Source: Streptomyces hygroscopicus subsp. hygroscopicus (GTDB taxonomy: Bacteria > Actinomycetota > Actinomycetes > Streptomycetales > Streptomycetaceae). Taken from it: DNA of 64,000 nucleotides. Positions 41,696 through 50,726 of the stretch are shown piece after piece (position 1 is the stretch's first letter; each line of letters opens with the position of its first letter). The notes under the pieces were generated by a model, which made no database searches, was not told where the DNA came from, and saw only the letters and a program-made list of their open reading frames with translations. The position numbers and the translations under genes are program-made. The stretch spans positions 62,001 to 126,000 of the forward strand of contig NZ_BSSM01000019.1 in the NCBI RefSeq assembly GCF_030269125.1, written 5' to 3'.

Positions 41696-43024
41696 GTGAC
41701 CGACCTGAGGACCGGCGTGGCCGCACCCCACGCCCCGCCCCCCGTCCCGCCCTCCGCATCGCTGCCGCGCCGGGCGGTGCCGGCCGTCCTCGGCTACGCG
41801 GCGGTCCGCGCTCTCGGGCTCGTGGTGCTGGCGGTGTGGAGCGCCGCGCGCGGCAAGAGCGCGCTGACGCTGCTGAGCGCGCGCTGGGACTCCCTCTGGT
41901 ACGCACGGGTCGCCGAACTGGGCTACGGCTACCAGGTGCGGCTGCCGAACGGCGACGTCCACTCGAACCTGGCGTTCTTCCCGCTGCTGCCCTGGCTGGA
42001 GCGACTGCTGCACGCGGCCACCCCGCTGTCGTACGCGCACGCGGGACTCGTGGTGAGCCTCGTGGCCTCGCTCGCAGCGGCGGCGGGGATCTTCGCGGTG
42101 GCCGACCACCTGTACGGGCCACGGGTGGGTGTGTGCGCCGTACTCCTGTGGGCCGTCCTGCCGGTCGCGGCCGTGCAGTCGATGGCGTACAGCGAGTCGC
42201 TGTTCACGGCACTGGCGGCCTGGGCGCTGTACGCGGTGCTGACCGGGCGCTGGGTGAGCGCGGGCCTGCTCGCGGCGCTCGCGGGCCTGACCCGGCCGGT
42301 GGGCGGTGCGGTGGTGGCGGCGGTGTGGGTCGCGGCCGCGGTCTCGTTCGTGCGGGACCGAAGCGCGGCGCGCGCGGACGGCGCCCGACCGCCGACACGC
42401 GCCCCCTCTTGTTCCACCGCTCCCCCGTCGTCCACCGCTCCCCCGTCGTCCACCGCTCCCCCTTCGCCTTCCACCGCTCCCCCGTCGTCCACCGCGGCCC
42501 GTTCGTCCACCGCGGCCCGTTCGTCCACCGTGCGCCGTCTCCTCGGCATGGCCGTCGCTCCGCTCGGCGCGGCCGGCTACGTCCTGTGGGTCGGCCACCG
42601 CACCGGCAAGGGCCCGCTCGGCTATCTGGACGTGCAGGCCGGTTGGCGCAACGGCTTCGACGGCGGGTACGCCTTCGCGCGCTTCGTCGCCGAGAAGTTC
42701 ACGTCTTTCCCCGGCGCGCTCGCCGGCGTCGGCCTGATCGTCGGCGTCGCGCTGCTGCTCTGGCTCTATGTCACCGGCGTGCGCCGGGGCCAGCCGCTCG
42801 GACTGCTCGTGTACACCGGCGTCGTGCTCGCGCTCGCGCTGTGCGCGTCGAGCTACTTCGGGTCCAAGCCCCGGCTGCTGCTGCCCGCCTTCCCGGTCCT
42901 CTTCCCTCTCGCCGCCGCGCTCGCCCGGCTGCGGACCCCCCGATCCGCCCTGGTCACGGCCGGGTTGGCGATCGTCTCGGCGGTCTACGGGGCGTTCTGG
43001 CTGAACGGCTCGGGGCCTCCGTGA
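41696..43024 (+). CDS. PIG-V-like GT-C mannosyltransferase, membrane protein
   Basis: A 442-residue polytopic protein. SARWDSLWYARVAELGYGY holds the RWD motif of the extracytoplasmic catalytic loop, followed by NLAFFPLLPWLERLL, AYSESLFTALAAW and LAGLTRPVGG, the pattern of PIG-V-like polyprenyl-sugar-dependent mannosyltransferases. A loop at residues about 240-280 is an STAPPS repeat encoded by 18-bp units. GTG 41696 has GATAAT seven bases upstream, so the message is probably leaderless. It may mannosylate lipid or protein at the outer membrane face. Confidence 0.8.
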   Translation: MTDLRTGVAAPHAPPPVPPSASLPRRAVPAVLGYAAVRALGLVVLAVWSAARGKSALTLLSARWDSLWYARVAELGYGYQVRLPNGDVHSNLAFFPLLPWLERLLHAATPLSYAHAGLVVSLVASLAAAAGIFAVADHLYGPRVGVCAVLLWAVLPVAAVQSMAYSESLFTALAAWALYAVLTGRWVSAGLLAALAGLTRPVGGAVVAAVWVAAAVSFVRDRSAARADGARPPTRAPSCSTAPPSSTAPPSSTAPPSPSTAPPSSTAARSSTAARSSTVRRLLGMAVAPLGAAGYVLWVGHRTGKGPLGYLDVQAGWRNGFDGGYAFARFVAEKFTSFPGALAGVGLIVGVALLLWLYVTGVRRGQPLGLLVYTGVVLALALCASSYFGSKPRLLLPAFPVLFPLAAALARLRTPRSALVTAGLAIVSAVYGAFWLNGSGPP

Positions 43025-43262
43025 TCCACCCCGGCCGCCCGATGACACCCCGGAGAATTGCGGCCGAGGACCGGGTTAACGCATTTATAAGTGCCATATA
43101 AACAACACCCGGCATGATCAAAGGAATTACAGAGGACGGCCTCGCGCGATTGCGTAATCCGGTGAAATTCGGCCGCCCTTGAGAGGTTTCCCACATCACA
43201 TCGTCATCACAAAGCCGCTGCTTCGACCGGGACCACAGCTCACTCGCTGTAACGTCGATTGG
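43025..43262. promoter_or_regulatory. AT-richer upstream region of the PAP2 gene
   Basis: A 238-base gap with a marked AT-rich core at 43070-43130 (TTTATAAG, ATATAAAC). TAACGT (43250-43255) precedes the GTG at 43263 by seven bases, suggesting leaderless transcription. The AT-rich core may bind nucleoid proteins. No gene is seen. Confidence 0.45.
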
Positions 43263-44288
43263 GTGCGTACCGAACGGAACCTCACCCGGCGTCTGGACCG
43301 GGTGTTCGCCAGGCTGGACCGCGAGCCGGAACGGCCGGCCCATATCGACGTGCCGGTGATGAGCCGGCACCGGGTCGTGCTGTTCTCCGCGACCCTCGCC
43401 TTCTACCTGGCGATCGTGTGGGCCGTGGTGACCACCTCCTGGCTCGTCCGGCTCGACTGGCAGGTCATGTTCTTCCGGCCGTACCAGCAGTGGCCGCAGA
43501 TCCACGCCTTCCTCGACTATTACGTGGTGCTCGGCCAGCGCGGCCCCACCGCCGTGATGGTCGCGGCCTGGCTCGGCTGGCGCTCCTGGCGGCAGCACAC
43601 GCTCCGTCCGCTGCTCACCCTCGCCACCTCGCTCCTGCTGCTGAACGTCACGGTCGGCGCCGCCAAGTACGGCATGGGGCGGCTCGGTCCGCACTACGCG
43701 ACCGTGATCGGCTCGAACGAGATGGTCCGGGGCGGCGATATATTTCCCAGCGGCCACACCGCCAACGCGGTGGTCACCTGGGGCATCCTGGCCTATCTGG
43801 CCTCCACCCCCCACGCCCGCCGCTGGCTTTCGGCGGTCTCCGCGATCACCTCGCTCGGCGTCGGCCTCACCACCGTCTACCTCGGTACGCACTGGCTCAG
43901 CGACGTGCTCCTCGGCTGGGCCGCCGGCCTGCTGATCCTGCTCGCCCTGCCCTGGTTCGAGCCGCTGATCGCCCGGACCGAGGTGTGGCTGTTCGACCTG
44001 CGCGACCGCTGGCGCGCCCGCCGCAGCCGGCCCGTGCCCGAACCGGTCCGCCCCGTCGCCCCGGTGGTGTTCACCTCGCCGCGCGGCGCCCCGGCCGAAC
44101 AGTCCGCACCGGCCCGCGAGCCGGTCTCCTCGACCCGCGCCTCCCGGGGCCTGGCGCACCTGGCGCCCGGACCGCACACGGCCCGCTCGGAACGCAGCCC
44201 GGTCACCCCGGTGGGCCCCCGCCGCCCGCCGGGCGCCGACCGGGCACCGCGCGGCACCTCCCCGGCCCGCCCCCTCACCGGCGGCTGA
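43263..44288 (+). CDS. PAP2-family membrane phosphatase
   Basis: A 341-residue membrane protein with about six helices and the PAP2 triad: KYGMGRLGPH as C1, FPSGHTANAV as C2, and VYLGTHWLSDVLLGW as C3. It should remove phosphate from undecaprenyl pyrophosphate, phosphatidic acid or a similar lipid. The last 90 residues are a Pro/Arg cytoplasmic tail of low complexity. GTG 43263 is chosen over the longer frame. It follows the mannosyltransferase and ends in a long shared terminator. Confidence 0.88.
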   Translation: MRTERNLTRRLDRVFARLDREPERPAHIDVPVMSRHRVVLFSATLAFYLAIVWAVVTTSWLVRLDWQVMFFRPYQQWPQIHAFLDYYVVLGQRGPTAVMVAAWLGWRSWRQHTLRPLLTLATSLLLLNVTVGAAKYGMGRLGPHYATVIGSNEMVRGGDIFPSGHTANAVVTWGILAYLASTPHARRWLSAVSAITSLGVGLTTVYLGTHWLSDVLLGWAAGLLILLALPWFEPLIARTEVWLFDLRDRWRARRSRPVPEPVRPVAPVVFTSPRGAPAEQSAPAREPVSSTRASRGLAHLAPGPHTARSERSPVTPVGPRRPPGADRAPRGTSPARPLTGG

Positions 44289-44330
44289 CGGCCCGGCGGG
44301 CTCCGGTACGCACCCCGGCCCACGCCATGG

Positions 44331-44368
44331 CGAAGGCCCCGCTCCCCTTCCCGGGAGCGGGGCCTTCG
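44331..44368. terminator. Bidirectional hairpin terminator between PAP2 and I78 genes
   Basis: CGAAGGCCCCGCTCCC and its exact complement give a 16-bp perfect stem with a 6-base loop between the convergent genes. Confidence 0.85.
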
Positions 44369-44388
44369 TCATGTCCACGCTGGTGCGG

Positions 44389-44604
44389 TCAGCCCTTCCA
44401 GGAGCGGGCCACCCGGCCGTCCCGCACCTCGAAGTTGAGCCGCCCGACCCGGTACTCCATGGTGATGATCGCGCCCGGCGGCAGCGACCGCACGGTCGAC
44501 CAGCCACGCTCCCGGGCGAGCCGTTCGGCCTGCTCGGCGTCGAGGCCGACGTACCCGTCCGGGCTGTCCTGGGGCTCCGCCGGCGGAGTGGGAATCGGTG
44601 CCAT
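44389..44604 (-). CDS. I78-family peptidase inhibitor
   Basis: A 71-residue protein matching the inhibitor I78 family: LDAEQAERLARERGWSTVR, then PPGAIITMEYRVGRLNFEV and DGRVARSWKG. No signal peptide is visible, so it may be cytoplasmic or exported without cleavage. TAGCGT (44611-44616) ends six bases before the ATG, so the mRNA is probably leaderless. It may curb an S8 or S1 protease; the two secreted S1 proteases are 15 kb away, with no direct link. Confidence 0.82.
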   Translation of the reverse strand: MAPIPTPPAEPQDSPDGYVGLDAEQAERLARERGWSTVRSLPPGAIITMEYRVGRLNFEVRDGRVARSWKG

Positions 44605-45102
44605 ACGACCACGCTAGGACGACACACGCGGTGACGGAAGCCGGGCGCGGCAGGGTAAGAGCAAGATCAGACTCCCGTCACACTTCTGTCACAGCTTCCG
44701 GGGGATCGTTTCGATCGAACTCCCTCACCCGATCGGATGTTTCCGTACCGCCCGACGGGGGATTCGAACAGAATTCCCGCATGTCGCGACGCTCCCTCGA
44801 ATTACCCGGCGGAAAGTGCCTCGGCGAGGATCGGGACGGGTCCCCGGAAGCCTGATTCCCCGGAGGCAATCCGGCGCTATGCCACGGAGCTGACGGCCCA
44901 TGGGAAATTTCACGGATTCCGCACATCCCGGCGCGCGGCGGCGGACACCGGTCCGGGACCGGCAGGCGTCGCACCCTCCCCCGCGGCGCGACTTCAGACC
45001 CGCGCCGTTCGACCCGCGCCCTCCGGCCCATACCGCGCGGGCCCCCCGGCCGGAGCCGAGGGGCCGTTCACAGGGAGGCGCGACGCCGCGGTCGCCGTCG
45101 GC
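44605..45102. other. Non-coding region upstream of I78 and downstream of the Rpf-like gene
   Basis: About 500 bases. GTCACA-CTTCT-GTCACA direct repeats lie near 44677-44694. No convincing gene, riboswitch or terminator was found; open frames here lack ribosome sites and coding character. Confidence 0.45.
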
Positions 45103-45756
45103 TCAGAAGGTCAGGTGCGTTCCGGGGACGATGAGGTCGGGGTCGTTGCCGACGACGGCCCTGTTGGCCGCGTAGAGGCGGTGCCAGTCGACGCCGTGCC
45201 GTGCGGCGATCCCGGACAGGGTGTCGCCCTCGCGCACGGTGTAGCCGCCCGTGCCCCGGGACGGGTGTCGCTGGGTCTTCGGCGCCTTCGGCGTCGTCGA
45301 GGTCCGGGAAGGGGCCGGCCGCTTCGTCGTGCTGCCCTTGTCGAGGCTCACCTGGGAGGGGGCGGAGCCCATGGCTCCCGCGCGCCCGGCGCAGACCGGC
45401 CAGGCGCCCCAGCCCTGGGCCCGCTGGACCCGCGTCGCGACGGCGATCTGCGCGCTCCTGGAGGCCCGGTCGGCCGTGGGGGCGTACGCGGCGCCGCCGT
45501 ACGCGCGCCAGGTGTGGGCGGAGAACTGAAGTCCGCCGTAGTAGCCGTTGCCGGTGTTGATGTGCCAGTTGCCGCCGCTCTCGCACCGGGCGATGCGGTC
45601 CCACACCCCGTTGTCCGCGGCGGCGGCGCTGCCGGTCGCGGCCAGCAGTCCCAGCGGGGCCAGCAGCGCGGCGCCGGCGAGTGCGGCCGTCGTACGGCCC
45701 CTGCGGGCGCTGTCGTCACGGGCGGTGGTACGGCTGGTATCGGCACACTCGGACAT
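45103..45756 (-). CDS. Rpf-like transglycosylase with LysM domain
   Basis: A 217-residue secreted cell-wall enzyme. The signal peptide is AALAGAALLAPLGLLAATGS. The Rpf core is GVWDRIARCESGGNWHINTG, then YYGGLQFSAHTW, with the catalytic Glu in RCESGG. A Ser/Thr/Lys linker leads to a C-terminal LysM domain (GYTVREGDTLSGIAARHGV then NPDLIVPG-like end). ATG 45756 follows GGGAG. It cleaves peptidoglycan to assist germination or resuscitation. A CCCGGG stem with a 4-base loop (45776-45791) sits in its 5' leader close to the ribosome site. Confidence 0.9.
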   Translation of the reverse strand: MSECADTSRTTARDDSARRGRTTAALAGAALLAPLGLLAATGSAAAADNGVWDRIARCESGGNWHINTGNGYYGGLQFSAHTWRAYGGAAYAPTADRASRSAQIAVATRVQRAQGWGAWPVCAGRAGAMGSAPSQVSLDKGSTTKRPAPSRTSTTPKAPKTQRHPSRGTGGYTVREGDTLSGIAARHGVDWHRLYAANRAVVGNDPDLIVPGTHLTF

Positions 45757-46295
45757 GTAACTCCCTCTCGGACAACCCGGGTTCCCCCGGGCGGAGCGCG
45801 TCATCCCGCGCAGGACCGCGGTTCGTCGCGCCCGCCCCGTCCGTGCCCCCGGTGCCGGCGATGACGCGATGCCGGCGCCGGGTGACGGACGAACCCGAGC
45901 GGTGCTCGTTGCACACGGCGGAGGAATGTAGGGAACGCGGGCGCCGGACATCAACCAAATGACCGTCGTGCCAGGCCAGTTGACGGTTACCGTCGGTATC
46001 GGCGATTTCCGGACACCCACTACATCCACTGATTTACCGACTTCTCACCCCTGCCGGACGTCTTCCTGTGAGCCACCTCACCCGTTCAAGCGGCTTGACC
46101 TGACGGCGAGTTGACAGGGAGTGGCCGATTCCGTACCGAAGGTGACCCTGCGCGGCGGTTGGTTCGAACCGGTGCTCCGCCATGCGTGACCCCCACCACA
46201 GGACGCCCGTTGTCTTCTTCATGAGCCCGGAACCCTGGGGCTCATCGGCCGGGAGCCACCCGACCGGTCCAGCACGCATCCCAAGGGAGCCACCC
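45757..46295. other. Divergent intergenic region, no gene
   Basis: About 540 bases between the Rpf-like gene and the next + strand gene. TTGACA (46112-46117) with TACCGA about 17 bases later is a possible + promoter. The - strand leader has short GC hairpins, but I do not see the conserved parts of the cyclic-di-AMP riboswitch that often precedes Rpf genes. Confidence 0.4.
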
Positions 46296-47078
46296 GTGCC
46301 GCGCATGCTCGACGTCAGTGACGCCGTACGCGCCGAGATCGGCGACGAAGAAGCCGACCGGCTGCTCGCCGGAGAGAACGCCCCGGGCAGTTACGACTGC
46401 ACGTCCTGCCGCACCCCGGGCGACTCCGAGCAGGAGCGCACCAGCACCGTCCTCTTCGTCGGCGAGGAGACCGCGGTCCTCGCCTTCGCCCACGCCAGCT
46501 GCCTGCCCTCGCAGGTCGTCCAGGTCACCGAGGAGCAGTTGCAGGGCGCCGTCCGCTCCATCGGCGCGCAGTTCGACGGCGGCGAGCCGGAACGCCCCGC
46601 GCCCGAGCAGGCGGTGCTCGGCGTGACCAGCGGACTCGTCCTGATCGAGGGCGAGTTGCACCCCGCGCTGGTGGTCGAGCCGACCTCGCCCATCGTGCGT
46701 CCGGGCACCGCCGGCCTCGGGGACGACTTCCTGCCGCTCCTCGTCGAGCAGGGCTTCATGCCGGTGACCGAGCTGGTCGCGGTGCCACCGGTGCTGCACG
46801 GCTGGTCGGTGCTGCTGGCCGTGGGCCAGCTGCACGCGGTCCTCCAGCCGGGCCCGCCCGGCGGCCACCCGGTCGCCTGGTGGCAGGCCCACCAGCCGCT
46901 CCAGGTCACCGACGGCTGGCGGGCCGCGGCCAACAAGCACCAGCAGGTGCTGATGTTCGCCGCGCCGGTGGGCTCCATCGGCCGCCAGCCGCGCGAGGAC
47001 CTGCTGCGGGACTCGCTCGACAAGGCCGCCGCCAACGGCAGGTTGGTGGCGGCGGCGCTGCCGCTCGCGGGGACCTGA
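46296..47078 (+). CDS. Conserved-type hypothetical protein, Streptomyces lineage
   Basis: A 260-residue soluble protein. GTG 46296 follows GGGAG by seven bases. The N-terminal SYDCTSCRTPGDSEQ, with a later FAHASCLPSQ, offers a Cys-x2-Cys and His/Cys set that could bind zinc. The rest is two repeated-looking alpha/beta halves without a known domain. It precedes another hypothetical gene on the same strand. The function is unknown. Confidence 0.7.
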   Translation: MPRMLDVSDAVRAEIGDEEADRLLAGENAPGSYDCTSCRTPGDSEQERTSTVLFVGEETAVLAFAHASCLPSQVVQVTEEQLQGAVRSIGAQFDGGEPERPAPEQAVLGVTSGLVLIEGELHPALVVEPTSPIVRPGTAGLGDDFLPLLVEQGFMPVTELVAVPPVLHGWSVLLAVGQLHAVLQPGPPGGHPVAWWQAHQPLQVTDGWRAAANKHQQVLMFAAPVGSIGRQPREDLLRDSLDKAAANGRLVAAALPLAGT

Positions 47079-47140
47079 GCCGCGCGCAAAGGAAGGTCGC
47101 GAAACCGCATCCCTTCCCGTGCGCCGTCGTTTGGACATAC

Positions 47141-47539
47141 GTGCACGCATACGACACTTCGCCCCGACGGTCCTCGTTCTCCTCCGTTCCGTCCGCCCGG
47201 ACGGGGCAGGAAGGGGCGGGTGGTGCCTCGGCCACGCCCATCTTCGACATGCTCGCCGCGGAGTGGGTCAAGGCCTTTCGCACACTGCCGGGCGACCGCA
47301 GCGGCGAGGAGGGGCTGAGGTTCGTCCCCTTCGGTCTGCCGGACCGCACGGGGTGGTCGTACGGCGGCCACCGGGCGGGGTCGTTCAGCAGCTCGTACAG
47401 CGCCTACAGCGCGGGGGCGTACAGCGCCCGTCAGCAGTCGCAGTGGCAGCGCGTCGGCACCGTCGGGCGGCCGCAGCAGGACACCGGGATGCACCATGTG
47501 CCCGCGGCGCTGCCACCCGGACCGCGCCGCGGCGCGTGA
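47141..47539 (+). CDS. Hypothetical protein with Ser/Tyr-rich C-terminus
   Basis: A 132-residue frame. MLAAEWVKAFRTLPGDRSGE, followed by LRFVPFGLPDRTGWSYGGH, looks like genuine coding sequence. The tail is Ser/Tyr/Gln-rich. The start is uncertain: GTG 47141 has no ribosome site, and ATG 47250 would give a shorter protein. It ends before a 19-bp terminator shared with der. No domain is known. Confidence 0.5.
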   Translation: MHAYDTSPRRSSFSSVPSARTGQEGAGGASATPIFDMLAAEWVKAFRTLPGDRSGEEGLRFVPFGLPDRTGWSYGGHRAGSFSSSYSAYSAGAYSARQQSQWQRVGTVGRPQQDTGMHHVPAALPPGPRRGA

Positions 47540-47548
47540 CACCCGCAC

Positions 47549-47590
47549 ACGCGAAGGGCGGCCCCTGGGAACAGGGGCCGCCCTTCGCGT
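47549..47590. terminator. Bidirectional 19-bp hairpin terminator
   Basis: A perfect 19-bp stem with a GGAA tetraloop between the convergent hypothetical gene and der. It is the longest perfect stem seen in the window. Confidence 0.88.
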
Positions 47591-47600
47591 CGTACCGCGC

Positions 47601-49082
47601 CTACTTCTTCTTCGTGCCGCGCTTCTCGCGCACCCGGACCGAGATGTGGATCGGGGTGCCCTCGAAGCCGAACTCCTCGCGCAGGCGGCGCTCGATGAAG
47701 CGTCGGTAGCCCGCCTCGATGAAGCCGGAGGCGAAGAGCACGAAGCGCGGGGGCTTGGTGCCGGCCTGGGTGCCGAAGAGGATGCGCGGCTGCTTGCCGC
47801 CCCGGACCGGGTGCGGGTGGGACGCGACCAGCTCGCCGAGGAAGGCGTTGAGCCGGCCGGTGGGGACGCGGGTCTCCCAGCCGGCGAGGGCGGTCTCGAT
47901 GGCCGGGACCAGCTTCTCCATGTGGCGGCCGGTACGCGCCGACACGTTCACCCGGGGCGCCCAGGCGACCTGGGCCAGCTCGGTCTCGATCTCCCGCTCC
48001 AGGTAGTAGCGGCGCTCCTCGTCCAGCGTGTCCCACTTGTTGTAGGCGATGACCATCGCACGGCCCGCCTCCACGGCCATGGTGACGATCCGCTGGTCCT
48101 GGACCGAGATGTTCTCCGAGGCGTCGATCAGGACGACCGCGACCTCGGCCTTCTCCACGGCCGCCGCGGTGCGCAGCGAGGCGTAGTAGTCGGCGCCCTG
48201 CTGGAGGTGGACACGCTTGCGGATGCCCGCCGTGTCCACGAACTTCCAGGTGACGCCGCCCAGTTCGATCATCTCGTCGACCGGGTCGCGGGTGGTGCCC
48301 GCCAGCTCGTTGACGACGACGCGCTCCTCGCCGGCGACCTTGTTCAGCAGGGAGGACTTGCCGACGTTCGGGCGGCCGATGAGCGCGATGCGGCGGGGGC
48401 CGCCGACGGCGGTGCCGAAGGACTGCTCGGGCGCCTCGGGCAGCGCCTCCAGGACGGCGTCCAGCATGTCGCCGGTGCCGCGGCCGTGCAGCGCGGAGAC
48501 CGGGTGGGGCTCGCCGAGGCCCAGGTTCCACAGGTACGCCGCGTCGGCCTCGCCGCTCGGGCCGTCGACCTTGTTGGCGCACAGCACCACGGGCTTGCCG
48601 GCCTTGCGCAGCAGTCGTACGACCGCCTCGTCGGTGTCGGTCGCGCCGACCTTGGCGTCGACCACGAAGACCACCGCGTCGGCGGCCTCGATCGCGTACT
48701 CGGCCTGGGCGGCCACGGAGGCGTCGATACCGAGGACGTCCTGCTCCCAGCCGCCGGTGTCGACGACCTTGAAGCGGCGGCCGGCCCACTCGGCCTCGTA
48801 GGTGACGCGGTCGCGGGTGACGCCGGGCTTGTCCTCGACGACCGCCTCGCGGCGGCCGATGATCCGGTTCACCAGGGTCGACTTGCCGACATTGGGGCGG
48901 CCGACGACGGCGAGCACGGGCAGCGGGCCGTGGCCCGCCGCCTCGATGGCGCCCTCGACGTCCTCGATGTCGAAGCCCTCTACCGCGGCGAGCTCCATGA
49001 ACTCCGCGTACTCGGCGTCGCCGAGAGCCCCGTGCTCGTACTCGTGCTCTGCCGAGCCGTCGGGCTGGATGTCGTCGGTCAT
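47601..49082 (-). CDS. der: Ribosome biogenesis GTPase Der (EngA)
   Basis: A 493-residue double GTPase. The first G domain has VVGRPNVGKSTLVNRI, DTGGWEQ and NKVDG. The second has LIGRPNVGKSSLLNKV, DTAGIRKR and YNKWD. The KH-like end includes PPRFVLFASGFIEAGYRRFI. An acidic N-terminal extension of about 55 residues is usual in actinobacteria. ATG 49082 follows GAGGT. It matures the 50S subunit. It is downstream of plsC in one transcript. Confidence 0.95.
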   Translation of the reverse strand: MTDDIQPDGSAEHEYEHGALGDAEYAEFMELAAVEGFDIEDVEGAIEAAGHGPLPVLAVVGRPNVGKSTLVNRIIGRREAVVEDKPGVTRDRVTYEAEWAGRRFKVVDTGGWEQDVLGIDASVAAQAEYAIEAADAVVFVVDAKVGATDTDEAVVRLLRKAGKPVVLCANKVDGPSGEADAAYLWNLGLGEPHPVSALHGRGTGDMLDAVLEALPEAPEQSFGTAVGGPRRIALIGRPNVGKSSLLNKVAGEERVVVNELAGTTRDPVDEMIELGGVTWKFVDTAGIRKRVHLQQGADYYASLRTAAAVEKAEVAVVLIDASENISVQDQRIVTMAVEAGRAMVIAYNKWDTLDEERRYYLEREIETELAQVAWAPRVNVSARTGRHMEKLVPAIETALAGWETRVPTGRLNAFLGELVASHPHPVRGGKQPRILFGTQAGTKPPRFVLFASGFIEAGYRRFIERRLREEFGFEGTPIHISVRVREKRGTKKK

Positions 49083-49175
49083 GAAGTCCGTACCTCGTCG
49101 TTCATCGTGGTGATCGGTGGAACAGGCCCTGGTGGGCATATCCCTCGATGGGCTGATCCACTACTCAAGTGTCGC

Positions 49176-49847
49176 CTAGCGCCCGGTCAGGCGCCTGGCG
49201 TTTTCCAGGTGGCCGGTGAGCTGCTTCTGGATGCGCTCGGTCGCCTCGTCCAGCGCCCGGCGCGTGCGCCGCCCGGAGCCGTCGCCCGCGTCGAACGGGT
49301 CGCCGAAGACGACGTCGACGCGCGAGCGCAGCGGGGGCAGCGCCTTTATCAACCGCCCCGGGCGGTGGGAGCTTCCCAGTACGGCCACGGGCACGATCGG
49401 CGCTCCGCTGCGGACCGCGAAGTAGGCGAGGCCCGCGCGCAGCGAGGCGAAGTCGCCGTCGCCCCGGGTGCCCTCCGGGAAGATGCCGAGGACTCCCCCG
49501 GCGTCCAGGATCCCGAGGGCCTGGGTGATGGCGGCGCGGTCGGCGGCCGCGCGGTCCACCTTCAGCTGGCCGATGCCGGTCAGGAAGGCGTCCAGCGGGC
49601 CGACGAACGCCTCCTTCTTGATCAGGAAGTGCGTCGGGCGGGGCGCCACGCCCATGACCATGGGGCCGTCGATGTTGTGGGAGTGGTTGACCGCGAGGAT
49701 CACCGGGCCGCTGGCGGGCACCTTCCAGGCGCCCAGCACGCGCGGCTTCCACAGCCCGTACATCAGGCCGACGCCGATGCGCCGGCCGACCTCGGCGCCC
49801 CTTGCGGAGGGGAGGTCCACGTCCCGTCTCCCGGAGGGCAGGCTCAC
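49176..49847 (-). CDS. plsC: 1-acyl-glycerol-3-phosphate acyltransferase
   Basis: A 223-residue membrane-associated acyltransferase. ILAVNHSHNIDGPMVM is the NHx4D-type active site. GVLGIFPEGTRGDGDF is the substrate motif, and APIVPVAVLGSS follows. It makes phosphatidic acid or a related lipid. GTG 49847 overlaps the cmk stop as GTGA. The order cmk-plsC-der is common in Streptomyces. Confidence 0.88.
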   Translation of the reverse strand: MSLPSGRRDVDLPSARGAEVGRRIGVGLMYGLWKPRVLGAWKVPASGPVILAVNHSHNIDGPMVMGVAPRPTHFLIKKEAFVGPLDAFLTGIGQLKVDRAAADRAAITQALGILDAGGVLGIFPEGTRGDGDFASLRAGLAYFAVRSGAPIVPVAVLGSSHRPGRLIKALPPLRSRVDVVFGDPFDAGDGSGRRTRRALDEATERIQKQLTGHLENARRLTGR

Positions 49848-50539
49848 TTCGCCGCCCGCTTCTCCTCGACCAGGGTGACGACGCACTCGATGACCTGGGC
49901 GAGGGTGAGCTCGGTGGTGTCCACCTCGACCGCGTCGTCGGCCTTGGCGAGTGGGGAGGTCTTGCGGCTGGAGTCGGCGGCGTCGCGCTTGATCAGCGCC
50001 TCGCGGGTGGCGTGCAGGTCGGCGCCCTTCAGCTCACCGCTGCGCCGGGCGGCGCGGGCTTCCGGGGAGGCGGTGAGGAAGATCTTCAGGTCGGCGTCGG
50101 GCAGCACGGTCGTGCCGATGTCGCGGCCCTCGACCACGATGCCGCGCTCGGCGCCGGTGGCCAGCGAGCGCTGCAGCTCGGTGATCCGGGTGCGCACCTC
50201 GGGCACCGCGCTGACCGCGCTGACCTTGGAGGTGACCTCCTGGGTGCGGATCGGCGCGGACACGTCGACACCGTCGACCGTGATGGTCGGGGCGGCCGGG
50301 TCGGTGCCGGAGACGATCTCGGGCTTGCCGGCGACGGCCGCGATGGCGGTCGGGTCCGCCAGGTCGATGCCGTTGTGCACCATCCACCAGGTGATCGCCC
50401 GGTACTGGGCGCCGGTGTCCAGGTAGCTCAGGCCGAGCTGCGCGGCCACGGCCTTCGACGTGCTCGACTTGCCCGTGCCGGAGGGACCGTCGATCGCGAC
50501 GATCACGGGCTTGGCGGTCGGGGCGGCGCCGTTTTCCAC
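49844..50539 (-). CDS. cmk: Cytidylate kinase
   Basis: A 231-residue (d)CMP kinase. VIVAIDGPSGTGKSSTSKAV is the P-loop and LSYLDTGAQYRAITWWMV the acceptor-site segment. RGIVVEGRDIGTTVLPDADL binds CMP, and RRSGELKGAD with IKRDAADSSR forms the lid. GTG 50539 follows GGAAGG by about ten bases. It phosphorylates CMP for nucleotide recycling and is coupled to plsC. Confidence 0.93.
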   Translation of the reverse strand: MENGAAPTAKPVIVAIDGPSGTGKSSTSKAVAAQLGLSYLDTGAQYRAITWWMVHNGIDLADPTAIAAVAGKPEIVSGTDPAAPTITVDGVDVSAPIRTQEVTSKVSAVSAVPEVRTRITELQRSLATGAERGIVVEGRDIGTTVLPDADLKIFLTASPEARAARRSGELKGADLHATREALIKRDAADSSRKTSPLAKADDAVEVDTTELTLAQVIECVVTLVEEKRAAK

Positions 50540-50726
50540 GGGGGGACACCTTCCTGGTGCGGTGTGGGCGGGGTCGGGGTGCGAGAGCGCCCCGCACAAG
50601 GTTACTGGGTGTGGGTCACTCGTCCGGACGCACGCCGCCGCCCCCGTGACCGCCCCACGCTCATCGCCGCCCTCGCTTCCGCCACCGCCTCCCGCGCCTC
50701 GCCGCCCGGCGCCGGCCCCCGCCGGC

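Noticed and set aside
43070..43130. AT-rich core as horizontally acquired DNA
   Set aside because: It is under 100 bases, lies at a promoter position and the flanking genes have normal composition.
45757..46030. Possible cyclic-di-AMP riboswitch before the Rpf-like gene
   Set aside because: GC hairpins and a GGGGGAACCC segment are present, but the other conserved blocks of that riboswitch are not seen.
46141..46180. GGTTCGAACC at 46161-46170, resembling a tRNA T-loop
   Set aside because: No acceptor stem, anticodon arm or CCA end can be drawn around it.
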